From Alisma plantago-aquatica (Eukaryota; Streptophyta; Magnoliopsida; Alismatales; Alismataceae), in the NCBI GenBank assembly GCA_963693085.1, contig OY856409.1:240255058-240319057 (forward strand): a DNA stretch of 64,000 nt, in the 5' to 3' direction. The notes under the pieces are model-generated. The model was not told the origin of the DNA. It ran no database searches and saw nothing but the letters and a program-made list of their open reading frames with translations. Of this stretch, positions 11,291 through 22,939 are shown one piece after another. The position numbers were made by a program, and so were the translations under genes. Numbering within the stretch: position 1 is the stretch's first letter; the number at the start of each line of letters is the position of its first letter.

Positions 11291-12605
11291 ACTACAACAC
11301 TTCCATCCCATACGAGTTGTCGTACTGTGAGGGGATGTGAAACATGCAATATACTGACTTGAAGCAAATGTTGCTTTCCTTCTATAAAAGCACTTGTGCA
11401 GGAGAAACATGATGGACATGTTAAGATCACTTAGAATATAATTTGTGGGTGACTGGCTCGAAGTGCAAGTGTGAGTCTATTGATATAGTATGCCCAGAGA
11501 GGCAATCATAAGATGATTGCAATGAGGCATATGATACTTAATTTGATAATGATATAGGTAATTCTGCCTATTATATTTGTCTCTCTCATGAGATGATGAC
11601 ACATACATGATAGATGTCTAAAGAATTACGTGACTTGATGACATATGTCTTTAGGTTAAGGACATGAATAATGACCCCATATGTATTTTAAGAGTACATA
11701 CATTCTTGTTATGCCCCTTTTTGGATATTATTGTGGAAGAAAAATAGACAATAGTAATACATAAGACTAGAGTGTGTGTTGACTGATGACAGAGTCTCAT
11801 TAGTCATGATATATGATATCAAGTCAAGCACACAAGTATATGTTAGAGAACCGTATATCAAACAAACCCACCATGAGAGTGATACATGGATACCATGGAA
11901 TGGTAGTCACAATCATCTCTCGTAGTGATGGTGGTGGTTGTGGTTCTTAGACCTAAAATCACTGGACTCATCACATGTGATTGGGTACACTTTGAAATCA
12001 TCAAATGCAGTCTTGAAACATGGGTTGTTATAACGGTGATGATTGGTTGACTTTGACACATGGGGACTTGACTGTGAGTGATATATATGGGATTTGTCCC
12101 TCCTATAAGGAGTATGATATCAGGGCCCCTTGATAAGTGAGACTGAGAATTTTATGGCCACACTCATGTGATTCAACACCTGATATGTGAATTCACATGC
12201 AACTCAGACAGTCTGCTCTAGGTCAAGGAACATAGATTGAATATTGACGAGGATGACATTCCATGCCTCGAGTTCAATCCGAATGTCAGTGACAAAGGAA
12301 CTATACGATCGTTGTAACACTAATCACAGATTGTAGGTTGAAGTTGTTCTCCAACTTTATGAGTTACTTGGGTAGAAATGATGAATTACTACATTCCACT
12401 CATTGCTTGTGATGTCATAAGTTGTTATGAACATTCACTGCTAACATAAATTGGGACATGCACGGTCACACACATATGATACCTCTAGAAGAGGAGATTA
12501 TCCATTAATGATGTTTAGATTGAGACTAAAGGTGTTTAGGCACTCAATTAAACACACCATTGGATGAATGGACTCAGAACTATCAAGTTAAAGTGTTGAA
12601 CTAGC

Positions 12606-13010
12606 TGGTAAGAGTGACAGGTCGATTGGAGACTGCATTGGCAATGTCAGGACTGCCAAGCAACCGGTTCACCCTTATGAGCTGATCGGCTGGTGTGAGC
12701 CAACTGATCGGTTCACTTGGTGAACTGGGAGGCTTACAGTCCTGCCAACTAAGGAAATAAGGATTTGCCCAGTTGGAAGAAAACTTTCATGTTTCACTTG
12801 TTCAATTCGATTGGAATACAAATTAATCTTTGCATTAATTAGAAATGATTACGGAGAGTCAATTGCATCCAAGTCTGGAAAGTGAAACGATCGGTTCACT
12901 GGGTGAACTGATCGGCTCTCACTCCCAGCCAATCCGATCACTAGTGAACTGATTGGCTCACCTTGCCAAATGACCGTTTCAGTTATGAAACGATCAGTTC
13001 GTCTATCACA
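12606..13010. repeat. GATCGGTTCAC dyad cluster in the copia LTR
   Basis: GATCGGTTCAC, GTGAACTGATC, GATCGGCT and close variants recur at least eight times in both orientations. A near-perfect inverted repeat at about 12889-12915 pairs GATCGGTTCAC with GTGAACTGATC across three bases. The cluster ends about 75 bp upstream of the LTR's TATA box, the position of an enhancer. Confidence 0.7.
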
Positions 13011-13083
13011 GTACAAACAATTCATGGAATATTTGGATCCTTCTACTCCCGAACCGACTAGGAACCCTGACCCTGCCCTCTAC

Positions 13084-13092
13084 TATAAATAG
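13084..13092 (+). promoter_or_regulatory. TATA box of the copia LTR
   Basis: TATAAATAG followed by AGGGG sits just downstream of the dyad cluster and upstream of a pyrimidine-rich stretch. It is a good match to the plant TATA consensus at the expected place in an LTR. Confidence 0.55.
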
Positions 13093-13649
13093 AGGGGTAT
13101 TGGGGGCTTCTCAGAACACACAACTCAAAACATCATTTGATCTAAAAAGTTTTTGTCCTCTCTAGTTTTGGTAACCGAGAGAGCCCGAGCAAGTGCTACC
13201 CGACTAGGGGAGGTACAATGAGGGAAAGACAACTATAGAAAAGCAGTCCAAGTTTGAGAGAGCATGTTGGTGCTAGTACACTAATAGGATGGTTGTCTCC
13301 TTCGTGTCAGTTCTTCTAGAATGGCAGGTGTTCCAGGTGGTCTGTGTCAACTATCTATAGAGGCAGGAGATTTCTGTCACTCAGGAGGACTCATCATCCG
13401 TAGTCCATGGTGGAAGCCAGAGTTTGTGGTGAAGACTAGGAGCTACATAGACACCATACAAGACATGGCATTGAAGACCGTACATGGATGTGAGGTATTA
13501 CCGCTAGGAAAGCCCCAGGACCAGGTATATCTCTCTAAAACCATCTTTCCCATTACATAGTCATTGATGCGATCTCCTGTTATGGGTTAATGGCCAGTAA
13601 AATTTTTGTTTTCACTTCCTTCTTTGAGGCCATAAAACCCAACATTCTC

Positions 13650-14520
13650 CACTTACAATTTTGGAGGAACCTATAATGCCATGGTTTTGTTCCTTGGCCA
13701 CCATATCCTCCTGAATGCAGTTCTCTTTCTCTGATCCTTTGACGTATGTGGTTTGATGTAGAAAACTAGTCTTCTATTTATACAACTGTCACCATAGATC
13801 TCCTCGCTCACCTCCATTCTCACCCTTCTCGGCAATGCTTTGAGCCATGAACCTGTTGGCTTTTTGTTCATTGTCTTCTCCGTTTGACGGGTAGTCTTTT
13901 CCATCATGCCCAAATAGTCCATAGAGATAATAGAAGTTCATGAGCCTCTCAAATTTGATTTTCAATTCAGAAATGTTATTATTCTTTCCTTTTATGTGTA
14001 GAACTCTCTTTTGTATCTTTGATACATCTAGTTGGATCCAGACTCTCATGGATGATTCCCATCCCAACTTGTCCATGTCTATTTGGAGTACTTCTTCGAG
14101 TCTTCTTGCTATCTCCTTAGTTGCCTTCTCAGATCGGTAACCCATTGGAAGACCATAGATTCTAGCCTAGAAAGGGCTGAAGTTTACAGAGATCTTCTGT
14201 GCTTGTTCTTATTCATCTACCTCCTTGAAAAGAAATAGATTGTTGTCTAAGTTCCATGGAGCTCCCTCCATCACTTTAGGAAGACATCTCCTTCAAATTG
14301 TTTGAATGACACCTTATTTGCAAGAGCCTAGGCGTGAAGGTCTTATTATCACCCAAAAATTGGAAAATCTATTAGTAAGAAGTCTCACCACTAGTGCAAG
14401 AACAATATGTTTTTCCATGACTTCTTTATTGTATATATGTATCTCGATCACATCTTCTTCCTCTTCTATCAACTAAATCCTTGCACATATGTCACCCAAC
14501 TCTAACGCCATAGATGGAGA
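13650..14520 (-). pseudogene. LINE ORF1 fragment (DUF4283 plus zf-CCHC_4)
   Basis: On the minus strand, the DUF4283 pattern is readable from about 14480 down to 14150, with NLDNNLFLFKEVDE near 14250-14205 and a GLPMGYRSE end near 14157-14130. An open frame (14145 to 13789) continues with ATKEIARRLEEVLQIDMDKLG and KIKFERLMNFYYLYGLFGHD. The last part is the CCHC_4 knuckle, but two cysteines are now tyrosines (FYYLYGLFGHDGKDYP). These domains are typical of ORF1 in plant L1-type LINEs. No ORF2 is present. The fragment abuts the copia LTR on one side and E0 on the other. Confidence 0.65.
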
Positions 14521-14581
14521 CTGGACCATGAACTACAGTTACACCCTTGAACCTACAAGAGAGAGACCACGAGAGAGAGTG

Positions 14582-17094
14582 TGATAAAGTGGTTTTTCTC
14601 TTTCCTTTATTACCTTGATTTCTTCACTTGAATCTAATTTAAAACCCTAATTCTCCTAAAGATTAACTGACCACTCAAAGATTGGAATCTCAAGCACAAA
14701 CTTTACCAACATGTGGGGTATGCTATGGTGAATCTATGGTCCAAATTTCATGTCATTTGGACATTCCTAGCTCCCTCTATAAATTTTTACAAGTTTTGGC
14801 TAGAGTTTGATCAAATAATGTCACAATTTCGATTATTTACGCTATGTTTTCAATTTTGATCTCTGGTCACGCGGCGCTGACGTCAGTGATCCATGGACCC
14901 TTCTTCCTGAGCCACAATGACCAATTGGGCATTTGTGATTCACTCACCCCCACTCCTATTCAAGAAAACTAACACCTTCCTCGACCTCCCTTTGACATTC
15001 CTCGATCTTCAATTCACCTCGAGAAAGTGCCACTCACCCCTGAGCATGAGTTTTTCACCTCACCGCTTCCCGCCACTGCCGAGCTACTGGGTAGGCTATT
15101 CCCGACCACCTCTCCACCAATTTAATGCTCCCCAAGCTTTGATGGACATCCACCCACCTCAACGGTCCCTCAAACTAAATCCCAATCACCTGCTACTCCC
15201 CCTCCAATCTCCCTCTGCCGCGAGTTGTGCAGCTCGCCGGTCATCTAGTCAACCCGACATCTCAGGAGGAGCCACTCCCTAGCGACCGGTCATCCAGCTA
15301 GAGGAAGCTTGCACAAAGCTAGCTCAACCTCCATATGTGCATAAGAGATCCCCCTCCTCCGACATGAGCTCGCCAGAGTTTAACTCCCTTGTCTGTTGTG
15401 AACGTTGAGTAAGGAGAAGAGAGGGACCCGCTCGAGTCCAGTTGGACCAGTGAGGTAAATCCACCTCAGCTGACTATTCTTCCTTCTTAGATTGGGCGAT
15501 AAAATCCTAACCATTGGATCTAAGCATCCAACGGCCCACCTTTATTCCCTTCTCATTATTAATCTTCGATTTTCAAGATTTGTCAGAAAATACCTATATC
15601 TTAGGAAAATCATAATAAATCGTAGGAGTGTTAGAAAAATATGAACACATACTCCATTTTTATCAGAACAATACAAGGATCATTAATCTGACATATGTTG
15701 ACCCTAAATATGACTCGAATAATTTTTCATGCTCAAATATGATTATATCTTGTTTAATTGTTTAGGAAATACTCGAACCTGTCTACATCACCAAAAACCT
15801 GTGATCATCATATTTTTGCATCTATATAATTATGGAATGATTAGATCCAAATATTGTGACTCAATTATCAATCAAACCTAATTATCACTCTTTTCCCTAT
15901 TTTGATCTACTAAAATGTGCATAATTAGTCAATATGATCTAAAGACCATGACTTTGACCTTATAGACCTACTCTGATGTGAAATTACTAATCTTGGACTC
16001 AAATCCATACTCTGAGACTTGTACTCAACTCTCATGACTCAAAAACTATAAAAGGGCCTTTTATATACTCTTTAGAATAATGGTGATTTGAACAATATAA
16101 CTAATAAATACCAAATCTCCTATAATTTCAAGAAATCAAAGGTACCAGTGAGGAGCATCTTTGGACTCCCCACTTCTAAGTAGAAGGTACGCCATTACCT
16201 CCCACTTTGCCATATTACTTGTGCTTGTATTATATGTGTAGTAATGTATCTAGCATGTAATGATGAATGGTTGGTGGTACTTGAATAATATGTTGCTTGA
16301 TTTTCATACCTATATATATATATACACCTGAAAACATAATATATTTGTTCCATTATATTTAAGCACTTCAACTCTTTGGTAGTCAAGTGATGGAAAATAA
16401 AGTACTTCAACTCGTCGGTAGTCAAGTACTTAAAGGTGATCCAACTCTATGGTAGTTTGATCACAATGAGATATGATCCAAATCGTTGGTAGTAGATCGT
16501 AAAGGCCTTAATGCATTCAACCTGTGGTGGTCAATGCATGGATGATATAATGGAAAATATGTTTAAAATGTGCTTTTTGTAAACAAACATTCTTGTTTAG
16601 GTATATGAGTTTTTGATATATTGTTATTTTTCTGTCAAGAGATAGTCTTATTCTTTTGCCAAGTTTAATTGAGAGGTATGATTTGAAGACATGTAGGCAT
16701 ACTCAGTACAATATATTTATATATTGTGTTGACGTGTACCGCTTGCAAATGTTTTATAGGTACCTTTTGCTTATGATGACGATGATGCAACTCAATATGC
16801 TGGCTCACAAAAATTAGATCTATCATGGGGAAGCTAAAGCTAAATGGGACTCTTATATTATGTTCTTTTTCTTTTGTAATTAGTTTCTCATGTATTAAGT
16901 TTTCTTCTGTAGAACTCTTATGCCTTTGGGGCCCTATGTAATGAACATTTTGGTTTATGTATGGAAGCTTTTTATTCGGTGTATTTATATATTCATGTGT
17001 TTGATCCACTCAGGGACGTGCAACTTTAACTCTATTGTACACCTTCTGTTGGCGCCTGAGGTGTAGAGTGGAGTTAGGTTGTTAACCCGTGACA
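14582..17094 (+). repeat. 5' LTR of E0
   Basis: This LTR starts TGATAAAG and ends GTGACA, two bases before a perfect tRNA-iMet primer site. Its first kilobase aligns with 62996-64000. The shared open frame (14917-15282 and 63376-63723) is C-rich and has diverged by indels, so it is LTR sequence and not a gene. AT-rich sequence near 16310-16325 is a short TA microsatellite. Confidence 0.9.
16047..16055 (+). promoter_or_regulatory. TATA box of the E0 LTR
   Basis: TATAAAAGG in the second half of the LTR matches the plant TATA consensus. It would start the element's RNA about 1 kb before the primer site. Confidence 0.5.
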
Positions 17095-17096
17095 GA

Positions 17097-17108
17097 TGGT
17101 ATCAGAGC
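17097..17108 (+). other. Primer binding site (tRNA-iMet) of E0
   Basis: TGGTATCAGAGC is the complement of the 3' end of plant initiator tRNA-Met and lies two bases after the LTR end. It primes minus-strand cDNA. Confidence 0.9.
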
Positions 17109-17605
17109 AGGCACATGAATCAATATAGGTGTACCAAATAATTAGTAACCTTACCTAGACCTGGGGTAACCACATTTACCTGTAAATTTCCGAGGTGTCT
17201 AGAAGGGTACCTTGCGGAAGGTTTTGACATAATGACTCTCCCTATCCATTTTCACGGAGTGAGGGTTCCCTCCGCAAGCTATCTACCTGGCTGATGCAAT
17301 TATTGTTAAAGAGGGCACCCTTACCTTAGAAAAATCTTTCCTCTCATCTTTTCTCAATTAAGGACTACCCCCAGCCAACCTATCTAGTAAATGGTAAACA
17401 TTATATTTCTCATCTACTTTCTCTCTCATGACCATGATCAGTGATATACTCTCCCTATTATGTGGGTAGATTAGGAGAAATGGGAATAACTAAAAGACAT
17501 TAAAAATATTTGGAAAAATATATGTCTTGATTGCTAAATCTTTATCTCTTGCTTTATGACCTATCTCGAATAAATCTCTAAATTATCTTTTATTCAAACT
17601 TGCAT

Positions 17606-18043
17606 ATGCCTCCAAAAACAAGGTCCAAGAGAACAATATCTAATGATGGCTCTGGTGATGAATCTCAATCATGCCCTAGTAAGACCATGGTTGTAGGAAA
17701 TTGGGAAGAACAAAAGAAGGTGATGTTGGAATGCATGCATGCCCTAGACCTAAAAGAAACAAACAATAGTGCCTCATCCTCTAGGACCAACCCTAAAATC
17801 ACCATTAGTGACTTCCTTAAGCTTAAAACTGAAGCCTTTCATGGAGAAGACTTAGGTGAAGTCCTAGATAAAGCTGATGCATGGATCCTATCTGTTGAAA
17901 ATGCCTTTAGAACCCTTAAGTGTCCTGAGGAAAATAAGGTCACCTTTGCTACCTACCGACTTAGGGGGTCCGTGAAGTTGTGGTGGGAAAATTGTTACCA
18001 TACACGAGCACTTCTAGATGCCGCCATAGGCTGGGAGGAGTTT
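17606..18043 (+). pseudogene. gag of E0, first part
   Basis: ATG 17606 (MPPKTRSKRT) is preferred over an in-frame TTG two codons earlier. After a hydrophilic start the capsid-type domain reads FLKLKTEAFHGEDLGEVLDK, then WILSVENAFRTL and GSVKLWWEN, the Retrotrans_gag pattern. The frame is cut after GWEEF at 18043 by the LTR of element A and resumes with KGIFNNRFM at 58774, giving a continuous capsid domain once A and one AGTTT copy are removed. The protein would form the cytoplasmic particle. Confidence 0.9.
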
Positions 18044-19431
18044 TGTAACATCCCTGACCTGGGTTAAGGCCTAAACCTAGAAGTTTTGCTTAAGTAAGTC
18101 ATTTAAATTCTTGTGTTTATATTTTGAAAAGTAATTAAGACTAAAGGAGAGCTTATGTTTCAATTTTGGTCCTATTTGAATAATGTTGAAATAATATTTT
18201 ACCTGTTTGGATTAAAGTGCAATTTACCCAATTCAAGGGGTTACCTTGCAAATGTTACATGATAAATGTTTCTCAAGTGTTATAGAATCATAAGAATGAG
18301 AATGATGCTGAGGTATGGCTTCCACAAGCCTAAGTCCCAAGAAGGAGCTTGTTTGAGTAATGCTTGGGTATTGAATGCTAGTTTTGGTGTAATTTGCATA
18401 TTACTCAAAATCTAGGGTTGAATATGTAAAAAACCACCTATATTATGTCCCTACTATTTCTTGGTAATATTTAGGGATAATAAAAAGAAATGGGCGCCTT
18501 GTTTTAATTACTTTTGAGGAGAGATAATCTTGATAATAAAATAATCAAGATTTAAGTAGAATTGAAAACCTAATTTATTTTGTAGCAAAACTAAATATAT
18601 TAATTGAAGTGGCCATCAACTAAAAAGACTGTGGTTGTAATACTATAGGGGAAGGACGTCCAAATTCTTTGAGTTTCACCGAAATATCCTAAGTAGGTGA
18701 AGAAATCCACTCACATTTGTTAATTAAAAAGTAATGTCCACTAAAAATGGATAATAGTATTATAATGATTAAGATGCTTAAAGTGGTTGCTTTTAATTCA
18801 AGGATAAACTAGCGGATATTGAGGAAGAAAGAAAGATGTCTTTGAAGGCAAGGAAGGGAGGGGGCATGTGGCAAGAAAGTGGATGAATTTTCTCCTACTT
18901 TCTCTCTCCTAGAAAATCAATTATATGTACTCGATTTTCTCCTTACTTGAAAGGCTATTTTTGCAAACCACTTTCTTCCCTTGCTTTGGCCGATGACCAA
19001 GGAGCTTAGGAGTAGGAGGAAAACATTCCCCAAGCTGAAGGTAAGCTCCATGATCATCTTCAACCTTGAATTGATGGTTGAAATCAGATTTCAACACTCA
19101 TTTTCTTCTTTCTTCCATCCAATACTCAACCTTGGCTATCTTTTGCATCCAAAGAGTTGGAAACGAACCTTGGATAGTTGAAGGAGTTTCTTTCACCATT
19201 AGAGACCAGAAGCATGAAGCTTTAAAGCTACTTTGAAGGTGGGTTATATAACTTGAACCCATCAATGTTATTATTGATTTCAATTTCTCATCATATGTTG
19301 ATCCTTTATGTTCTTCTTGAATAATTGTTGAATTTATCATATGTATGACAATAGAAATCAGAGGTATGAAGCTTGATGATGATGACATTATCTTAGCACA
19401 CACCTCTAGAAAATAAAGAGCAAACAGTTTC

Positions 19432-20410
19432 ATTGTTGTTGGTCAAACAGTTTCAAATCGTTAGAGACCAAACAGTTTCAAACTGTTTGGTGACTAAACG
19501 GTTTCAAAACCGTTAGAGGTCAAATGGTTTCAAACCATTAGAGACCAAATGTTTTCAATGGATTCAAAGATCAATTGGTCTCATGACCTAATAATTTCAA
19601 ACAATAAAACTCAATTAATTTTAGAACCCTAGCTCAATTGGTTTCAAAACCCGAGATCAATTGATGTCAAAACCTTAATTTAGGTTTAAATGGTTTCATC
19701 TCTGAATTGACCAAACAGTCTCAAAACGTTTGAGGGATTAGGGTTAAATGATCTTCAAGACCGTTTAAGGTATAACGGTCTTCAGACCATTTAAGGATAT
19801 AGACACCAATACCGTTTGAAGGTCTAAACAGTCTCAAACCATTTGGAGTTTTAGACCAAGACCATTTGAAGTTCTAAATGGTCTCAAACCGTTTGGAGTT
19901 TTAGACCAAGACCGCTTCAAGGTCTAAATGGTCTCAAACCGTTTGGAGTTTTAGACCAAGACTGTTTGAAGGTCTAAACGGTCTCAAATCGTTTGGAGTT
20001 TTAGACCAAGACCGTTTGAAGGTCTAAACGGTCTCAAACCGTTTGGAGTTTTAGACCAAGACCGTTTGAAGGTCTAAACGGTCCCAAACTGTTTGGAATT
20101 ATAGACCAAGACCATTTGAAGGTCTAAATGGTCTCAAACCATTTGGAGTTTTAGACCAAGACCATTTGAAGGTCTAAATGGTCTCAAATCGTTTGGTGTT
20201 TAGACCAAGACCGTTTGAAGGTCTAAACGGTCTCAAACTATTTGGAGTTTTAGATCAAGACTATTTGAAGGTCTAAACGGTCTTAAACCGTTTGAAGTTT
20301 TCGACCAAGACGTTTGAAGGTGTAAATGGTCTCAAACTGTTTGAAGGTTTAGGGTCAAACCGTTTGAAGGTTCAATTGGTCAAAACCGTTTGAAGGTCCA
20401 ATTGATTCAA
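19432..20410. repeat. 50-bp palindromic AACGGT tandem array in 5' LTR of A
   Basis: After several looser dyads (19432-19790), a 50-bp unit built around AAACGGTCTCAAACCGTTT plus GACCAAGACCGTTTGAAGG repeats about 10-11 times to about 20340. Each unit holds three AACGGT cores in alternating orientation. Most variation between units is CG to TG or CA. The array sits roughly mid-LTR, upstream of the telo-box array. Confidence 0.95.
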
Positions 20411-20744
20411 ACCATGTAAATACTAATAACCTTATAAGTGGTTGAAGAGTATCTCAAAGTTTATTTCAACGGAAGTACTTCTAAAGCACTTAGGTGATTA
20501 GTATAATTAAAGTGATTATCACTTGGTGCCTATGAAGGTAATAAATTCAATATACTATGATAAGCATTGGTGCATGTTCTTAGTGAAAGGTTAAATCAAC
20601 TCTATAAGGTATGATGGTGATGTGTGTTCCTAATTCATGGAACAATGATAAGTATGATTAAATACTTAAATAATGCTATGTGCTCCAAAGATATGTGGAA
20701 GCACTGTCTTAGGGTTTGGATTAATGAGGTAATCATGAAACCCT

Positions 20745-20995
20745 AATTAATAAAGATGTGAAACCCTAATATAGGGTGATGTTATGTGAAACCCTAATAT
20801 AGGGTGATGTTATGTGAAACCCTAAAAATAGGGTGATGTTATGAGAAACCCTAATATAGGGTGATGTTATGTGAAACCCATATATCGGGTGATGTTATGC
20901 GAAACCCTAATGTAGGGTGATGTTATGTGAAACCCTAATATAGGGTGATGTTATGTAAAACCCTAATTGATAAAGATGGGAAACCTTAACCCTAA
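20745..20995 (+). repeat. 28-bp telo-box tandem array in 5' LTR of A
   Basis: The 28-bp unit GAAACCCTAATATAGGGTGA plus TGTTATGT repeats about seven times, with flanking single AAACCCTAA copies. AAACCCTAA is the plant telo-box, equal to the telomere unit TTTAGGG read on the other strand. Each unit holds it in both orientations (AACCCTA and TAGGGT) around a short spacer. Confidence 0.95.
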
Positions 20996-22225
20996 TGAGG
21001 GAATAGTGATGTTATCTTTGTATTGCATAATGTTGATATGTATTTATCAAGTATACTATCCATGCAGGTATCATGAGATGATGAGCATAACCAGGTATGA
21101 GCTATGATGTTAATGGGCCTTGTGAGCCATTATTTTATTTGTTGCCTAGTGAGAGGTGACAAGAAGTTGAATATGCCTGGTGAACTATGTGAGATGCTTG
21201 TGTATCAAGTATTATGAATACATGGGTCAGATGACCTGGAGGTAATAGTTACCTGACAAGGTTAACCATGTTTAGTGATGAACTAAGGGTTTGAATAACC
21301 AAATCCAATAAACATGATGATGGTATTGTTGAGGGATGAGAATTCCCAGTAATGAGATAAGGGATTGAGATCCCAATGTTTTATAATGTTTTGAAAAGCA
21401 CTTGATAGAAGTATTACATGTTTCTTGTAGCATTGGTCATAATAATTCTTGTTTGAAAACTTGACTGATGCTAAACGAATATGGTAATGTACTTAAATAA
21501 TCAAGTGGAATCTTATCATGTAGATCTCTGGCCATAGATCCATCATCGTCAGTAGTTGGCGATGGTGAAATAGGTTTTCCTATGGGAACTCCTGGAATGC
21601 ATATTTTTTAATATGTGGGGGTAATGGGCGAATATATCCTTACGCCTCATAGGAATGACTACGGGCCATATCCTATGCACAGGAATGGTTATGGACCATA
21701 TCCCAAAAAGAGTATGGCTATGGGCCATGACTCCATTATACTAGGCATTGGTTATGGGCCATATCCTGAAGAGAGTATATGCTATGAGCTATAACTCTAT
21801 ACCGAAGTTGCCAGTATACCCTGGAAAGCTATTTTAGCAAGAGACACGAGATGTCCTGCATGTGGTCTCGCAGTGATCGAGACAGATGAGGTGATGGAGT
21901 TTGGCTCTTCCCTTGACCTTGTATGGCACCGATGCTTACATAATCGTGGTCGGTTGGAGCATGAATGGTATACTTCATCTCCTTAGGGCATAAGTGTGAA
22001 TGAAAAATGTAATCAGCCGTGTAGCATATTTGCTTAAGGATGAAACATGGAAATCATTGGTTGATGTTACACTGCTTATTGTATCCTAAATGGATAGATA
22101 TTATACATGTTCTTCATATTCCTTAGTAACTAGATGATTTACTGCTTTATCATACATAGTTGTAATGCTTTAAAAGATGAAATTGCTCTATTTTTCTTAA
22201 ATGGTGATTTATCTTGTTTATAGAT

Positions 22226-22330
22226 AATAAAGAGTCCTCTGCTCAGTTTATCACTATTTATCTACAATAATAACATTTTTGGAGGAGATTTATATCTCTC
22301 GCTGGGACAATTTCAATTGTCTCACCCCCG
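22226..22330 (+). promoter_or_regulatory. Poly(A) signal and twin hairpins in 5' LTR of A
   Basis: AATAAA at 22226-22231 is followed by two inverted repeats: GGAGATTTATATCTC near 22282-22297 and GACAATTTCAATTGTC at 22306-22321. The same signal-plus-two-hairpins order occurs in the LTRs of element B. The position suggests RNA 3'-end formation or the R region. Confidence 0.6.
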
Positions 22331-22812
22331 TGGGATCCAACCTTTTTAGGTGGATGAGGACGAGGAGGTAGAAACCATACAGTAGGGGAAGGACAACAGC
22401 ATCAGGGACAACAATAACATCTCAGGTAGAGATACTGACTGTCGTGTCTTGTAGATAAGAGTCCTATGTGTCATCTCTGTACTCTCAGGTCCTTAGAGTC
22501 AGTAGTTAGTACATTAATGATTGATCTGAGATTTTGGCATTGTAATGCCTTGAGGTTTTATGTTGATTATGTGTAGATTTAATAGAGCAACTGTTGTATG
22601 TAATCCTTGAGAAGAGAATGTACATGGTATGTACTTTGTGTACCAGAATGTATATAGTATTTTGGTTCTTGTTATAAGAGTTTCTAGGAAATGGATCTCT
22701 TTGTAAATGGTTTTAATTTTTAGTGATTTTTAGTAATCTGCTGCTAAGGTTTTCTTCCGCAATTAATTATGCAGTGACAGCCTGATTTATTGTCAGGTCA
22801 TCACAAGTTAAG

Positions 22813-22824
22813 TGGTATCAGATC
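22813..22824 (+). other. Primer binding site of element A
   Basis: TGGTATCAGATC lies seven bases after the LTR end. It matches the tRNA-iMet complement except for one base (GATC for GAGC). Confidence 0.85.
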
Positions 22825-22939
22825 ATAAGGTTCGCTGAGTCTATAGAGACATAGGATTAAGGTTGTTGAGTCTGTTCTAGTGTCTTCCAGTTTATCTGAT
22901 AGTGACTTCTGCTCTCAGGAGAAGAAATAAAGCTTGAAG

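Larger units (their letters stand above)
6719..13650 (+). mobile_element. Heavily decayed Ty1/copia retrotransposon
   Basis: Pol order gag - integrase - RT - RNase H identifies Ty1/copia, since gypsy elements put integrase last. All reading frames are full of stops, so this is an old copy. The leader begins with a degenerate primer-site-like CAGGTATCAAAGGC near 6720. A probable 3' LTR starts at 11481. I find no matching 5' LTR copy, so the left end is uncertain; it may have been lost or overwritten by the Athila-like element. The right end is placed where the antisense LINE fragment begins. Confidence 0.65.
11481..13650 (+). repeat. Probable 3' LTR of the copia element
   Basis: It follows the RNase H remnant after a purine-rich GAAGTGCAAGTGTGAGTCTAT (11460-11480) and begins TGATATAGTATGCCC. 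That junction is the usual end of pol and start of LTR in copia elements of this type. It carries a dyad-rich region (12606-13010) and a TATA box at 13084. The small open frame at 13321-13560 within it is probably not a gene. With no second copy, the right end is only approximate. Confidence 0.5.
18044..22805 (+). repeat. 5' LTR of element A
   Basis: The 4762-bp LTR begins TGTAACATCCCTGACC and ends TCATCACA. It contains a 50-bp AACGGT tandem array, a telo-box array, roughly 45-bp repeats around GGTTATGGGCCATATCC (21640-21780), an AATAAA signal and a hairpin pair. The copy at 44177-45583 plus 55285-58768 aligns throughout, with about 17 differences in the first 420 bp. The small frame at 18981-19181 and similar ones are LTR sequence. 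Confidence 0.95.

Noticed and set aside
14917..15282. A conserved gene shared with 63376-63723
   Set aside because: Both are the same part of the E0 LTR, and indels between the copies do not preserve the frame.
16310..16325. A TATA box in the TATATATATATA run
   Set aside because: It is a plain microsatellite; the box at 16047 is a better match and position.
20745..20995. CRISPR-like array (28-bp regular repeats)
   Set aside because: The repeats are head to tail with no unique spacers, lie in a plant LTR and recur in the other LTR.
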